Position numbers and translations under genes: made by a program. From NCBI RefSeq assembly GCF_037076355.1, contig NZ_AP026968.1, forward strand, positions 1,504,501-1,568,500: 64,000 nt of DNA, in the 5' to 3' direction. Origin of the DNA: Streptococcus parapneumoniae. Lineage in GTDB: Bacteria > Bacillota > Bacilli > Lactobacillales > Streptococcaceae. This document shows, piece by piece, positions 49,326 through 59,255 of this stretch (positions are counted from its first letter, which is position 1; the number at the start of each line of letters is the position of its first letter). The notes under the pieces are model-generated. The model was not told where the DNA came from. It ran no database searches and worked only from the letters and a program-made list of their open reading frames with translations.

Positions 49326-49403
49326 AGATATCCTTTTTTCACGATTACTTAATACTTTATTCTACCATAATTTCTAGCAGTTAGCACGTTTCTCATAAAA
49401 ATG

Positions 49404-49430
49404 AAAAAAGTCTGACGATTTTGTCAGACC
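49404..49430 (-). terminator. Terminator after sodA
   Basis: The perfect stem GTCTGAC with GTCAGAC is followed by TTTTTT on the minus strand. Confidence 0.87.
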
Positions 49431-49481
49431 AAAATAATATAACCTTAAAAAGAGAAGAACAATTCTTCCCTCCAACTATCA

Positions 49482-50087
49482 TTATTTAGCAGCTGCGTAC
49501 AATTCATCTACTTTGTTCCAGTTGATCACTGAGAAGAAAGCTTTGATGTAGTCAGGACGCACGTTGCGGTATTTCACGTAGTAAGCATGTTCCCAAACGT
49601 CCAAGCCCAAGATTGGTTTTTTACCTTCTGAGATTGGTGTGTCTTGGTTTGCTGTTGAAGTCACTTCAAGTTTACCTTCTTTGTTGACAACCAACCATGC
49701 CCATCCTGAACCGAAACGAGTTGTTGCGGCTGCAGTAAAGGCTGCTTGGAATTCTTCAAATGAACCAAATGTTGCATCGATTGCTGCTGCAAGTTCTGCT
49801 GATGGAGCTGTTTTTTCAGGAGTCATCAATTCCCAGAAAAGAGCGTGGTTCAAGTGTCCACCACCATTGTTAATAAGCGCTTGACGGATATCGGCTGGAA
49901 TAGATTCTACATCAGCAAGCAAGGCTTCAAGATCTTCACCGATTTCAGGGTGTTTTTCAAGAGCTGCATTAGCATTGTTGACATAAGTTTGATGGTGTTT
50001 GTCATGATGCAAGTGCATTGTTTCCGCATCGATGTATGGTTCCAAAGCATCGTATGCATATGGAAGATCTGGTAAGATAATAGCCAT
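49482..50087 (-). CDS. sodA: Superoxide dismutase [Mn] SodA
   Basis: This 201-residue cytosolic Mn-type (possibly cambialistic) SOD has metal ligands H27, H82, D163-type and H167-type residues in [19 protein letters not shown] and [19 protein letters not shown], with GGGHLNH near residue 77. Complete length. It is monocistronic. The promoter overlaps a good cre-like element. Confidence 0.97.
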   Translation of the reverse strand: MAIILPDLPYAYDALEPYIDAETMHLHHDKHHQTYVNNANAALEKHPEIGEDLEALLADVESIPADIRQALINNGGGHLNHALFWELMTPEKTAPSAELAAAIDATFGSFEEFQAAFTAAATTRFGSGWAWLVVNKEGKLEVTSTANQDTPISEGKKPILGLDVWEHAYYVKYRNVRPDYIKAFFSVINWNKVDELYAAAK

Positions 50088-50118
50088 CTGTAATACCTCT
50101 TTTTCTTTCTATATGAAA

Positions 50119-50147
50119 ATGATAACGCAAACATTCACTTTTTTCAA
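50119..50147 (-). promoter_or_regulatory. sodA promoter with cre-like site
   Basis: TTGAAA-17-TATCAT on the minus strand. On the plus strand, bases 50119-50134 (ATGATAACGCAAACAT) match the CcpA catabolite-responsive consensus WTGNAARCGNWWWCAW with one mismatch. The match overlaps the -10 and spacer, so CcpA could repress. Confidence 0.6.
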
Positions 50148-50192
50148 GTTTTTTGCTTATAGATGAAAAAATCACTGAAATACTTTCTAATA

Positions 50193-50613
50193 ATACTCTT
50201 CGAAAATCTCTTCAAACTGCGTCAACGTCGCCTTGCCGTAGGTATGGTTACTGACTTCGTCAGTTTCATCCGCAACCTCAAAACAGTGTTTTGAGCTAAC
50301 TTAGTCAGTTCTATCTACAACCTCAAAACAGTGTTTTGAGCTGACTTCGTCAGTTCTATCTACAACCTCAAAGCAGTGCTTTGAGCTGACTTCGTCAGTT
50401 CTATCCACAACCTCAAAACAGTGTTTTGAGCTAACTTAGTCAGTTCTATCTACAACCTCAAAACAGTGTTTTGAGCTGACTTCGTCAGTTTCATCCGCAA
50501 CCTCAAAAACATGTTTTGAGCTGACTTCGTCAGTCTTATCTACAACCTCAAAGCAGTGCTTTGAGCAACCTGCGGCTAGTTTCCTAGTTTGCTCTTTGAT
50601 TTTCATTGAGTAT
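50193..50613 (-). repeat. Expanded BOX element with seven boxB units
   Basis: Between boxC (left) and boxA (right) on the minus strand lie seven tandem 45-bp boxB repeats. Each has a palindromic CTGACTTCGTCAG-like core and a CAAAACAGTGTTTTG-like stem. Units 2 and 5 share the variant TAACTTAGTCAG; units 3 and 7 share AGCAGTGCT. The expansion likely arose by duplication of blocks. It fills the gap between sodA and holA; nothing else is seen in these 600 bases. Confidence 0.93.
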
Positions 50614-50682
50614 AAAATAAGCAAATCAGCAAGAAACCCACGACAAGATAATGTTGACGCGGGTTGTAGTTTCAAAAAAATG

Positions 50683-51720
50683 TCAATTGACCTGACTAGC
50701 AATCTGTAGGAGTGCCTTTTCAAAAAGGAAACTCTTTTCATAAAGACCTGTCTTAATCTGATAGTCTGTCTCAATCAAATAAGAAATAGCTTGCTTCAAA
50801 AAGCTAAAGGAAAGTCCTCTTGAATCTCTCAGCGCAAACTTGATTTGATAGGGATTAGGATTGCGTCCGAGAAAACTTCCTAGACTACTTGCAATCTGAG
50901 ACTCTGTTTGCCCAGACTCTGCCAAAATCTTCACCTGAGTAAAAGTCCGAAATTGTCCTAGCATGACAGCTATGAGCTTAATTTCGTCTTCCCCTTGCAA
51001 GGTCAAGTCTCTAACCAAATCTCGCGCCCGGTCCATCTTTTTAGTCAGAATAAACTGAGTTAAATCAAAAATATTGTCCTGCAAGGTCTTGGGAATAGCA
51101 TTAACAATATCCTCTTCCTCGATAACAGAGTCTTCCTTATAGGACTGTAAAAAGAGCAGATTTTTCTGGATTTCGCTAAATTGAAAACCCGACTTGATGA
51201 GGAGATTTTCAAAAGAATGATTGGTAAACTGCAGACCTTGTTTCTGGCTCCACTTTTGGAAATACTGGCGCAATTCTTGTTCTTTGGCTTCTACTGCATC
51301 AAAGACCTTGGCATCACGCTTAAGTAATTTAACCAACCGCCTTTTGCTATCCAGCTTTCCTTCAGCAAAGATTATCAACTTGGTTGTTGGTGAAGGATTG
51401 TCAAGGTATTCCTCAAATGACTTAAGCTCATCATCTGTCAAAAAGCGCTTTTTAGCAGTCGTGACATCGACAAAATGATCCAATATCACGATTTTCTCAT
51501 CCGCAAAGAAAGGAAGGCTGACCAACTCCAGTTCTACATCTTTGTAAACTACTTCTTTCATATCACAGTAGGCAAAGTTGAGGTCAGCAGAATCATACCC
51601 AATCTGTTTCAACACTTGGCTCTTCATCACTTCAAACTGACCCTGATCTGTCCCTGTAAAAAGGCTCAAACTCGGTAAATTTGATAAAGTCAACTTCTGG
51701 CTTTCTTCAATGGCTAGCAT
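50683..51720 (-). CDS. holA: DNA polymerase III subunit delta
   Basis: This 345-residue clamp-loader delta subunit opens the beta clamp. Its beginning (PSLSLFTGTDQGQFEVMKSQVLKQ) and the VSLPFFADEKIVILDHFVD segment fit HolA of Gram-positives. There is no Walker motif, as expected. It follows pyrDA by 33 bases. Start ATG follows AAAGGAGATA. Confidence 0.93.
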   Translation of the reverse strand: MLAIEESQKLTLSNLPSLSLFTGTDQGQFEVMKSQVLKQIGYDSADLNFAYCDMKEVVYKDVELELVSLPFFADEKIVILDHFVDVTTAKKRFLTDDELKSFEEYLDNPSPTTKLIIFAEGKLDSKRRLVKLLKRDAKVFDAVEAKEQELRQYFQKWSQKQGLQFTNHSFENLLIKSGFQFSEIQKNLLFLQSYKEDSVIEEEDIVNAIPKTLQDNIFDLTQFILTKKMDRARDLVRDLTLQGEDEIKLIAVMLGQFRTFTQVKILAESGQTESQIASSLGSFLGRNPNPYQIKFALRDSRGLSFSFLKQAISYLIETDYQIKTGLYEKSFLFEKALLQIASQVN

Positions 51721-51753
51721 CTTATCTCCTTTCTTCTGATTTTTCGATTTAAT

Positions 51754-52689
51754 TTAGTCAATATAGCGCAATTTCCCACGGAAATCTTCTAGGCTCTTGT
51801 ACCCTTTTTCCGCCATGATTGCTTTCAGTTCATTGGTAATACGATCAAAAGCACCAACTCCTTCTTTGTGAAGGGTGGTTCCCACCTGCACCATACTGGC
51901 TCCACAGAGGATATGTTCAAAGGCATCACGACCAGTCAAAACGCCACCTGTTCCGATGATTTGGATTTGAGGATTGAGACGTTGGTAGAAAGCATGAACA
52001 TTGGCTAGAGCAGTTGGTTTGATATACTCTCCACCAATGCCACCGAAACCATTTTTGGGACGAATAACGACGGACTCATCTTCTATATATAGGCCATTTC
52101 CGATAGAGTTAACGCAGTTGACAAACTTGAGCGGATACTTGTTGAAAATAGCTGCCGCTTGGTCAAAGTGAACAATATCAAAATATGGTGGCAATTTAAT
52201 TCCAAGAGGTTTGGTGAAGTAGGCAAATACTTCTGTCAAAATCCGGTCTGTTGTCTCAAAATCATAGGCAATCTGAGGTTTTCCTGGAACATTTGGACAG
52301 GAGAGGTTTAGCTCAGTCAGACCATGAAAATCACTCTCTTGGACTTTTTTCAAGATAGTATGGGTTTCCTCTGGAGACATGCCAACTAGAGATAAGAAGA
52401 AAGTCCGGTTCGGCTCTTTTTCCTGCAGATCCAAAAGGTAGTCCAGATAGTAGTCTAAGCCCTTATTTGGCAAACCCATAGAGTTGATAGAACCAAGTGG
52501 AACATCCTGATAACGTGGCTCAGGATTTCCCTGACGAAAGTCCAAGGTCGCAGTCTTCGTAACAAAAGTACCTGCCGCTGAGTTTTTGACTCCTTCAAGC
52601 TCCTCTATCGTCATACAAGCCACACCTGCTGCATTCATCAAGCAATTGTCAAACTCAAAACCAGCAATTTGTGTTTTCGTTGATACCAT
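51754..52689 (-). CDS. pyrDA: Dihydroorotate dehydrogenase, class 1A
   Basis: This 311-residue cytosolic FMN enzyme uses fumarate as acceptor (class 1A), forming orotate for pyrimidines. The catalytic Cys is in [19 protein letters not shown], and IKLPPYFD and [12 protein letters not shown] are present. Class 1A is inferred from length, the Cys base and absence of a neighbouring PyrK-type subunit. A TGGTATAAT box and GGAGG upstream support its own promoter. Confidence 0.95.
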   Translation of the reverse strand: MVSTKTQIAGFEFDNCLMNAAGVACMTIEELEGVKNSAAGTFVTKTATLDFRQGNPEPRYQDVPLGSINSMGLPNKGLDYYLDYLLDLQEKEPNRTFFLSLVGMSPEETHTILKKVQESDFHGLTELNLSCPNVPGKPQIAYDFETTDRILTEVFAYFTKPLGIKLPPYFDIVHFDQAAAIFNKYPLKFVNCVNSIGNGLYIEDESVVIRPKNGFGGIGGEYIKPTALANVHAFYQRLNPQIQIIGTGGVLTGRDAFEHILCGASMVQVGTTLHKEGVGAFDRITNELKAIMAEKGYKSLEDFRGKLRYID

Positions 52690-52885
52690 GATTCTAATCC
52701 TCCGGATTCCTTTTATTGCTAATATTATACCACAGTTTTAATTCTAGGTTTACTAGATTCTATGGTTCTATCTATTTATTCGGAAAAGAAAGTCTAGTGC
52801 AGAAGTCATGCTATGGAAACAGCTAGTATATTGGAAGTTTGAATAAGACTTGGGTCACAGACTTTTGAATGAAATCCAAGCAACA

Positions 52886-53019
52886 AGGAGAAATCTCAAC
52901 CATGAGTCCATTCCATGACTCTATTGCTCTAGAAAACCTTGCAATAGTCAAGTGATAACGAATAAAACTTTGGATTGAAATATCCCCATGATTATCTATT
53001 ACGAGGAGAAATCTCAACC
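52886..53019. repeat. 16-bp exact direct repeat in the pyrDA-metK gap
   Basis: AGGAGAAATCTCAACC occurs at 52886-52901 and again at 53004-53019. Nothing else is recognisable in the 410 bases between the pyrDA promoter and the metK terminator. The frames there have no credible starts or homology-like features. Confidence 0.5.
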
Positions 53020-53103
53020 TTTATCATTTTTAAAGAAATACATGTAAATCTCTACTTTCGCAAAATGGATTTTCAGAACCGTATCCCAGTATAGTTAAAA
53101 ACT

Positions 53104-53131
53104 AAAAAAAAGAGAGGAAGTTCCCCTCTTA
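53104..53131 (-). terminator. Terminator after metK
   Basis: The AAGAGGGGAA arm pairs with TTCCTCTCTT, then eight T on the minus strand. Confidence 0.87.
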
Positions 53132-53136
53132 AGATT

Positions 53137-54327
53137 TTATTTGACTGCTTCTTTTAAAGCATCTACCTTGTCCAAACGTTCCCATGGAAGGTCAATATCT
53201 GTACGTCCCATGTGTCCATAAGCTGCTGTTTGACGGTAGATTGGACGTTTAAGATCCAGCATTTGGATAATCCCTGCAGGGCGAAGGTCAAAGATTTGAC
53301 GAGCTGCTTTTTCAAGCTTACTTTCAGCTACTGTTCCTGTACCAAAGGTATCGATACGGACAGAAACAGGCTGGGCAACACCGATAGCGTAAGCCAATTG
53401 TACTTCCGCCTTCTTAGCAAGACCCGCTGCAACAATATTCTTGGCAATATAACGAGCTGCATATGAGGCAGAACGGTCCACCTTAGTCGCATCCTTACCA
53501 GAGAAGGCACCACCACCGTGACGAGAGTAGCCACCATAAGTATCTACGATAATCTTACGACCAGTCAAACCTGAGTCCCCTTGAGGTCCACCGATTACAA
53601 AACGACCAGTAGGATTGATGAAGAATTTTGTTTGCTCATCCAAGTAAGAGGCTGGAATAACCTCTTTGATAACCTTGTTAATGACATCATTGTGAATTTG
53701 TTCGTTGCTGATTTCTGGATCGTGCTGAGTTGAAATAACGACTGTGTCCACACGTACTGGACGGTCATTTTCATCGTACTCAACCGTAACCTGTGATTTG
53801 GCATCTGGGCGAAGATAGCTAATTTCCCCAGACTTACGAAGTTCTGCCAGACGACGAACCAACTTGTGACTGAGTGAGATTGGCAATGGCATGAGCTCTT
53901 CTGTTTCATCAACTGCAAATCCAAACATGAGACCTTGGTCTCCAGCACCAATCAAGTCCAGCGGATCTTGGTCTGCATTTCCACGAACTTCCAAGGCTTC
54001 GTTAACACCTTGGGCAATATCTGGTGACTGCTCAACAAGTGACGGATGGACTCCTACAGTTTCAGCAGAAAATCCATATTCTGTATTGGTATAACCAATC
54101 TCTGCAATGGTATCACGAACCACACGGTTAATATCCACATAGGCATTTGTAGAAATTTCACCAAAAACGTGGACAGAACCAGTATAGACAGCTGTCTCAG
54201 CAGCAACGTGAGCTTCTGGATCCTGTTCTAAAATAGCATCCAAGATAGCATCTGAAATTTGGTCTGCAATCTTATCTGGATGCCCCTCAGATACAGACTC
54301 AGACGTGAATAATTTACGTTCTGACAT
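53137..54327 (-). CDS. metK: S-adenosylmethionine synthetase
   Basis: This 396-residue enzyme makes SAM from methionine and ATP. Signatures [16 protein letters not shown] (residues 16-31), [15 protein letters not shown] and [22 protein letters not shown] loops are present. The start ATG lies 8 bases after a GGGGGG Shine-Dalgarno that belongs to an SMK-box riboswitch, giving translational feedback by SAM. Monocistronic. Confidence 0.98.
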   Translation of the reverse strand: MSERKLFTSESVSEGHPDKIADQISDAILDAILEQDPEAHVAAETAVYTGSVHVFGEISTNAYVDINRVVRDTIAEIGYTNTEYGFSAETVGVHPSLVEQSPDIAQGVNEALEVRGNADQDPLDLIGAGDQGLMFGFAVDETEELMPLPISLSHKLVRRLAELRKSGEISYLRPDAKSQVTVEYDENDRPVRVDTVVISTQHDPEISNEQIHNDVINKVIKEVIPASYLDEQTKFFINPTGRFVIGGPQGDSGLTGRKIIVDTYGGYSRHGGGAFSGKDATKVDRSASYAARYIAKNIVAAGLAKKAEVQLAYAIGVAQPVSVRIDTFGTGTVAESKLEKAARQIFDLRPAGIIQMLDLKRPIYRQTAAYGHMGRTDIDLPWERLDKVDALKEAVK

Positions 54328-54335
54328 AAAAATGT

Positions 54336-54582
54336 CCCCCCTTAAAAATAGTGTTATAGAGTTACAAAGTACTGATAGGTATTTTCATTTTCTAAGAGTT
54401 ACAACGCGTAAGAAATAAAAACGATACTTTTTTATTTCTGAAGCTAGTAAGGCGCATAGGGTGACCGCCTTATAGCGGCAACCGTAGAATGACGAGCGAC
54501 TACTTTGGAGCCGTCATTCTTTGCGAGTTGCGACTCGCAAGAAAAAATAGAAATTTCTACCATCTTATCGGGACTATATAAC
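54336..54582 (-). promoter_or_regulatory. SMK box (SAM-III) riboswitch of metK with long linker
   Basis: On the minus strand the leader begins GTTATATAGT CCCGATAAGATGG. After a linker it returns as ACTCTATAAC, then GGGGGG next to the ATG. The two 10-base arms pair at nine positions (P1). CCCGATAAGATGG parallels the enterococcal core CCCGAAAGGATGG, and the G-run is the Shine-Dalgarno that SAM binding sequesters. The linker of about 190 bases carries hairpins with arms GCGAGT/ACTCGC, AGAATGACG/CGTCATTCT and AGAAATAAAAA/TTTTTATTTCT. The -10 TATAAT (TGGTATAAT) at 54589-54594 places the start of transcription at P1. Confidence 0.85.
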
Positions 54583-54660
54583 TTTATCATTATACCATTT
54601 TTAAGCGCAATTTGCAGTCTTTAATGTAGTGTTTCTGTTTAGATAGTTCGTTCTCGTAAA

Positions 54661-54692
54661 TAAAAAAAAGTTGGAGCTTAGTACTCCAACAA
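54661..54692 (-). terminator. Terminator after the DEAD-box gene
   Basis: GTTGGAG pairs with CTCCAAC, followed by eight T on the minus strand. Confidence 0.87.
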
Positions 54693-54698
54693 TTTCTA

Positions 54699-56042
54699 TT
54701 AAAATGTTTGACGTTTTGCTTTACGCTCTGCACGACCGCGAGCACGATTTTCAGCACGCTTGGTTTTACGACGTTTTTCATCAACCGCCCATTGAATCTT
54801 CTTCTTATAGCCTGGTTTGACTTTTTTCTTTTTCTTTTTGACCAAACCAATCATCTCAATATCAAGCTTGTCCTGCTTCTTCTCACGGTTGGCACGACGA
54901 TCACGGTCATAAGTATCTTGAAATTCCCCGTCTTTGACCATCTTCGGAGTAAACTTGATTCCCAATTTCTCCAACTCACGGATATCCGAGTCATCACTTG
55001 GCTGGTAAAGGGTAATAGCTGTACCTGGTAGGCCATTGCGTCCGGTACGACCAACACGGTGCACAAAGAAAGATAAGTCTTGCGGAATGACATCATTGAT
55101 GACATGACTGACACCTTCAATGTCAATCCCACGCGCTGCCAAGTCTGTTGCGACAATGTACTCAAAATCCAGATTTTTCACCTGATTCATGATTCGCTTA
55201 CGTTCACGAGGGGCAATATCTCCATGAATCTTCGCTACCTTCAATCCTTGAGCAGTCAGATATGAATGCAATTCATCAGCACGCGTTTTAGTGTTGACAA
55301 AAATCATTGCCAAATAAGGCTGCATCAACTGAGTCAACTGATAAATTTGAGCATTCTTGTCACGTCCCTTAGTAGAAATCAACCAATTATCAATGGTATC
55401 AGAAATGACCGTTTTGGTCTTGATTTTCTCCATGACAGGATTTGACAAGTATTTTTTCAAGAATGGTTGCAGTTTTTGTGGAATAGTCGCTGAGAAGACC
55501 ATGAATTGCAGGTCTTTTGGAAGGCTGCCAGCAATCTTATCAACAGTTTCTAAGAATCCCATATCCAAGGTCATGTCTGCCTCATCGACCACAAAGGTCT
55601 TGGCCTTGTGAATAGCCAGATCACCGGATTTAACCAAGTCGTAGATACGGCCTGGTGTTCCAATAACAATATGAGGCTGGTTACTTGCCAATTTCTCAAT
55701 CTGGCGAGCCTTATCCGTACCACCCACATAATTAACCACACGAACTTCCACTTCTGAGTGGGCAGCAATCTGACGGGCTGCTTGGTAAATTTGAGTAGCC
55801 AACTCACGGCTCGGTGCAGTAATCACTGCTTGCACACTATCGCTAGCTTCATCTAATTGCTGAAAAATCGATAACAAGAAAGTATGAGTCTTACCTGAAC
55901 CTGTTTTTGATTCACCGACTAGGTCACGACCTGCCAAGACAATAGGAATCAACTTATCCTGTACCTCTGTTGGAGTTGTAAATTTTAACTCCTCCAAGGC
56001 TTCTCTAATATAGTTTTTAAATTGAAATTTCGTAAATGACAT
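54699..56042 (-). CDS. DEAD-box RNA helicase, CshB-like
   Basis: This 447-residue helicase has a Q-motif and Walker A SKTGSGKT, VVDEADMTLD for DEAD, FSATIP for SAT, and HRVGRTGR for motif VI. A basic C-terminal tail (KKKKKKVKPGYKKK, ending RAERKAKRQTF) likely binds RNA. N-terminal segments (EVQDKLIPIVLAGRDLVGESKTGSGKTHTFLLSI) fit the CshB branch rather than CshA. Start ATG follows GAGGGTATT. Monocistronic. Confidence 0.93.
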   Translation of the reverse strand: MSFTKFQFKNYIREALEELKFTTPTEVQDKLIPIVLAGRDLVGESKTGSGKTHTFLLSIFQQLDEASDSVQAVITAPSRELATQIYQAARQIAAHSEVEVRVVNYVGGTDKARQIEKLASNQPHIVIGTPGRIYDLVKSGDLAIHKAKTFVVDEADMTLDMGFLETVDKIAGSLPKDLQFMVFSATIPQKLQPFLKKYLSNPVMEKIKTKTVISDTIDNWLISTKGRDKNAQIYQLTQLMQPYLAMIFVNTKTRADELHSYLTAQGLKVAKIHGDIAPRERKRIMNQVKNLDFEYIVATDLAARGIDIEGVSHVINDVIPQDLSFFVHRVGRTGRNGLPGTAITLYQPSDDSDIRELEKLGIKFTPKMVKDGEFQDTYDRDRRANREKKQDKLDIEMIGLVKKKKKKVKPGYKKKIQWAVDEKRRKTKRAENRARGRAERKAKRQTF

Positions 56043-56140
56043 AATACCCTCGATTCTATCTATCTTATCAATTATACCATATTTTATTTCATTTCAGTAG
56101 TCTCACTTATTTAGCCTATTTCCTGGAGCTTTTCTAGTCA

Positions 56141-56171
56141 GAAAAAGGCTGGAATTTGAGAATCCCAACCT
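56141..56171 (-). terminator. Terminator after the exo/endonuclease/phosphatase gene
   Basis: GGTTGGGAT pairs with ATTCCAGCC, followed by TTTTT on the minus strand. Confidence 0.75.
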
Positions 56172-56182
56172 CTTTTCAATCT

Positions 56183-56998
56183 TTATTTCCAGTTTAAAAT
56201 AGCACTCAAGCCATAGTGATCACTGACTTGCGGACTCTTGTTACCATCAAATACGACATGTAAATTTTCCACCGCTAACTCTTTGGTAGTAAAGACATAA
56301 TCGATTCGAAGGGGTTCAGTGTTCCCTTTCCAGCCATCAATTTCTGGTGGAACGGTATAGCTACCACTTTTCTCTTGAGCAACTTCAAAAGCGTCTTGTA
56401 AGCCCAATGGACTAGCTAAAATAGCTTGGTAGCCTTCCTTACCGGCTGGGTTGTTGAAATCTCCAGCTAGCAAAAGTGGCTTATTCAATTCTTTCAAGAC
56501 AGCTCCAAATCGTGCCCATTCTTCTTGGAAACCTTTATCCCACCAAGAAAGGTGGACACTTGCAACTGCAAGCTCCTTACCATCAACTACAGTTTCAGCC
56601 AAGGCAACACGGCGAGTATGATAGTCTGTTGGATCATCCACATCTGAAACCAAAATTTCTCTGGCTTCAATAGGTGTTTTAGACAAGATAGCTACACCTT
56701 CATGGTAGCGATCATAGCCGATATGGTTATAGGCCCAAGTCCAGTAGTAATCTTTCCCTTGCTCTGACAACTTTTCAACCAAAAGTCTAACATAATGGTC
56801 TTGGTGAATAGGCTCAGCTGCTGGCAAAGCTTTATAGAGATCATTAACTTCTACATTAGGCGAGGTAATCTCCTGATTGATTTCTTGGAAACAAATCAAA
56901 TCATAGTCCTTTTCAAGAATATCCTCAAGCAAAATCTGGAATTTTTCCTCAGCTTCTTTTTCCATCCAACTGTGAGTATTGAGTGTTAAAAATTTCAT
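56183..56998 (-). CDS. Endonuclease/exonuclease/phosphatase-fold protein
   Basis: This 271-residue DNase-I-like metal-dependent hydrolase has Glu in CFQEINQEI, Asp-Asn in GDFNNPAG and a His dyad near SDHYGLSAIL. There is no signal peptide, so it is cytosolic. The family covers nucleases and phosphodiesterases (sphingomyelinase or inositol phosphatase-like); the substrate cannot be read. It lies directly downstream of ptsG behind a weak terminator and may be partly cotranscribed with it. Confidence 0.85.
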   Translation of the reverse strand: MKFLTLNTHSWMEKEAEEKFQILLEDILEKDYDLICFQEINQEITSPNVEVNDLYKALPAAEPIHQDHYVRLLVEKLSEQGKDYYWTWAYNHIGYDRYHEGVAILSKTPIEAREILVSDVDDPTDYHTRRVALAETVVDGKELAVASVHLSWWDKGFQEEWARFGAVLKELNKPLLLAGDFNNPAGKEGYQAILASPLGLQDAFEVAQEKSGSYTVPPEIDGWKGNTEPLRIDYVFTTKELAVENLHVVFDGNKSPQVSDHYGLSAILNWK

Positions 56999-57016
56999 TC
57001 TTTTCTCCCAAAATAA

Positions 57017-57042
57017 GAGGTTGGAATACAGCTTCCAACCTC
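57017..57042 (-). terminator. Hairpin between ptsG and the nuclease-fold gene
   Basis: A perfect 10-bp stem, GAGGTTGGAA with TTCCAACCTC, is followed by a poor T tract (TTATTTT). It may only attenuate. Confidence 0.65.
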
Positions 57043-57049
57043 AAGTATA

Positions 57050-59230
57050 TTACAATTCTACTTTAGCAACTGCTGTTTTAGCTGCAAGAGAACCTGTTTT
57101 TTCTAATTTAACTGATTTAATTGCATCACCATTTGTGAAGACAACTACTGTTGAAGTTTCACGTCCTGCTGCACGGATAGCATCCAAGTCAGCTGTGACA
57201 AGGAGATCTCCTGCTGCAACTTTTTGTCCTTCAGCAACATGAACTGTAAATGGTTTACCTTCAAGACTTACTGTGTCCAAACCAATGTGAACCAATACTT
57301 CAAGACCTGCTTCAGTCACAATACCAAGAGCATGTTTTGTTGGGAAGATGCTTGATACAGTACCTGAAACTGGAGATACAATGTTTCCATTTGCAGGTTC
57401 TACTGCAAATCCATCACCCATCATTTTTTGAGCAAATACTGGATCTTTTACTTGTTCCAAAGCAATAACTTGACCGTCTGCTACTGAGTAAACTTCCTCA
57501 GTAAGACCTTTGAAGTGAACAGTGTTTTGTTGTGCTTCAGTCATTTGGCTTGGAAGAGTTTCAGGAATGATTTCACCTGAATCAAGGATATCTTGGATAT
57601 CAGATTTCAATACGTCAGCTTTTGGACCGTAGATAGCTTGAACCCCTTGTCCTTTCATGACAAGACCCATAGCTCCTTCTGCTTTCCATTGCTCTGCATT
57701 TCCTACTTTATCTGCATCTTTAACAGTTACACGAAGACGAGTCATACATGCGTCAACATCAACGATGTTTGCACGTCCACCAAGAAGGTTAATAATGTTT
57801 ACAGCTTGAGAACCTGCTGCAACTTTCACTTCGCTGCTAGCTTCTTCTGAACCTTCAGCAGTTTCGTAGTTTCCGTTACGCCCTGGAGTTGCGTAGTTGA
57901 ATTTTTGAATCATGAAGTTTGCGATAAAGTACATGATTACGGCAAAGAGAACAGTTACCCAAACGAAGTTAATGATATCCATACCGATACCAGCACTGAT
58001 TGCAATAGGTGTACGAGTCAAGAACTCGATTGAACCGAATGAGTGCATACGTAGGTTTACGACGTCAGCCATAGCAAAGGCAGCACCTTGAACAAGTGAG
58101 TAAACAAGATACATAGGTGTTGCGACGAACATGAACATGTATTCGATTGGTTCAGTAACCCCTGTCAAGAATGTTGCAAGAGCTGTCGCAATCATCATAC
58201 CTTTGTATTTATGTTTCTTGTCAGCATCAACATTACGGTAGATAGCCACAACCACACCCATCAAGATACCGAATGAACCAATCATTTGTCCAACTTTGAA
58301 ACGAGCTGGGTGAACAGTATCTAACAAGTGTTGGTATTGACTAGCATCAGTACCTTTAAGGTTTACAAGGTCTGTTACCCATGCAAGCCAAAGTGGATCT
58401 TGACCAAATACTTGGCTACCTTTTGCTGCACCAGTTAAGACCTCATAAGTACCACCAAGAGCTGTGTAGTTCATTGGGATAGTCAACATGTGGTGAAGAC
58501 CAAATGGCAAGAGCAAACGTTCCAATGTACCATACAAGAATGGTGCAAGGATTGGAGCAGTTTCTTGTGAGTTAGCAATCCAGATACCAAAGCTATTGAT
58601 ACCAGTTTGCACAAGTGGCCAGAAAGCTGAAAGTACAATTGCAGCAATTATTGAACGAAGAATAACTACAAATGGTACAAAACGTTTTCCGTTAAAGAAT
58701 GAAAGTGCATCAGGAAGCTTACGGAAGTTATAGTATTTATTGTAAGCAGTTGCTCCAATAAAACCAGAAATAATCCCTACGAATACACCCATGTTAAGTG
58801 CTGGGGCTTCCATTACACTAATGAAGTAATCAGCAACTTTGATTTGCCCACCCAATAGTGTTGAAACCATAGCATCTGGATTTTTCAACATATCGCCTGA
58901 TACACCAAAGATTGTACCAGTGATACGGTTAATCAAGATGAAGGCAAGACCAGCGGCGAAAGCACCACCAGCGCGTTCCTTAGCCCAGCTTCCTCCAATA
59001 GCGAGGGCGAACAAGATATGAAGGTTAACGATAACTCCCCAACCGATTTGCTCTAGGACACCACCAGTAATAACGAGTGGTGCAAAGGTTGGGTTAATCA
59101 TCACGATAGACTTACCGATTGAAATCATCAAACCGGCAGCCGGCATAACCGCGATAACCACCATCAAAGCCTTACCGAATTTTTGCCAAAATTCGAAAGA
59201 CAAGACATTTTTGAATGTATCTTTCATCAT
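57050..59230 (-). CDS. ptsG: Glucose-specific PTS transporter EIICBA (PtsG)
   Basis: This 726-residue transporter has domain order IIC-IIB-IIA. The membrane IIC domain covers about residues 1-440. IIB has the phosphocysteine Cys495 in DACMTRLRVTV. IIA has the phosphohistidine His648 in LVHIGLDTVSL and GTVSSIFPTKHALGIV. It imports glucose while phosphorylating it. A 25-bp palindrome occurs in the leader. Upstream promoter: TTTACA-16-TATAAT. The single-chain C-B-A order is usual in streptococci. Confidence 0.93.
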   Translation of the reverse strand: MMKDTFKNVLSFEFWQKFGKALMVVIAVMPAAGLMISIGKSIVMINPTFAPLVITGGVLEQIGWGVIVNLHILFALAIGGSWAKERAGGAFAAGLAFILINRITGTIFGVSGDMLKNPDAMVSTLLGGQIKVADYFISVMEAPALNMGVFVGIISGFIGATAYNKYYNFRKLPDALSFFNGKRFVPFVVILRSIIAAIVLSAFWPLVQTGINSFGIWIANSQETAPILAPFLYGTLERLLLPFGLHHMLTIPMNYTALGGTYEVLTGAAKGSQVFGQDPLWLAWVTDLVNLKGTDASQYQHLLDTVHPARFKVGQMIGSFGILMGVVVAIYRNVDADKKHKYKGMMIATALATFLTGVTEPIEYMFMFVATPMYLVYSLVQGAAFAMADVVNLRMHSFGSIEFLTRTPIAISAGIGMDIINFVWVTVLFAVIMYFIANFMIQKFNYATPGRNGNYETAEGSEEASSEVKVAAGSQAVNIINLLGGRANIVDVDACMTRLRVTVKDADKVGNAEQWKAEGAMGLVMKGQGVQAIYGPKADVLKSDIQDILDSGEIIPETLPSQMTEAQQNTVHFKGLTEEVYSVADGQVIALEQVKDPVFAQKMMGDGFAVEPANGNIVSPVSGTVSSIFPTKHALGIVTEAGLEVLVHIGLDTVSLEGKPFTVHVAEGQKVAAGDLLVTADLDAIRAAGRETSTVVVFTNGDAIKSVKLEKTGSLAAKTAVAKVEL

Positions 59231-59255
59231 TCAAATCTCCTTTATTTTTATTTAG

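Noticed and set aside
50193..50613. A CRISPR array
   Set aside because: The 45-bp units are directly adjacent with no unique spacers, and boxA and boxC flank them.
50436..50774. A 112-residue minus-strand frame running from the holA 3' end into the BOX array
   Set aside because: It lies in another frame of holA and is extended only because boxB is 45 bp long. It has no ribosome binding site of its own.
52823..53017. A 64-residue minus-strand frame in the pyrDA-metK gap
   Set aside because: There is no credible start or promoter and it overlaps the 16-bp repeats; I could not see a family.
54590..54850. An 86-residue minus-strand frame at the end of the DEAD-box gene
   Set aside because: It is a shadow in the basic tail of the helicase, which makes every frame look lysine-rich.
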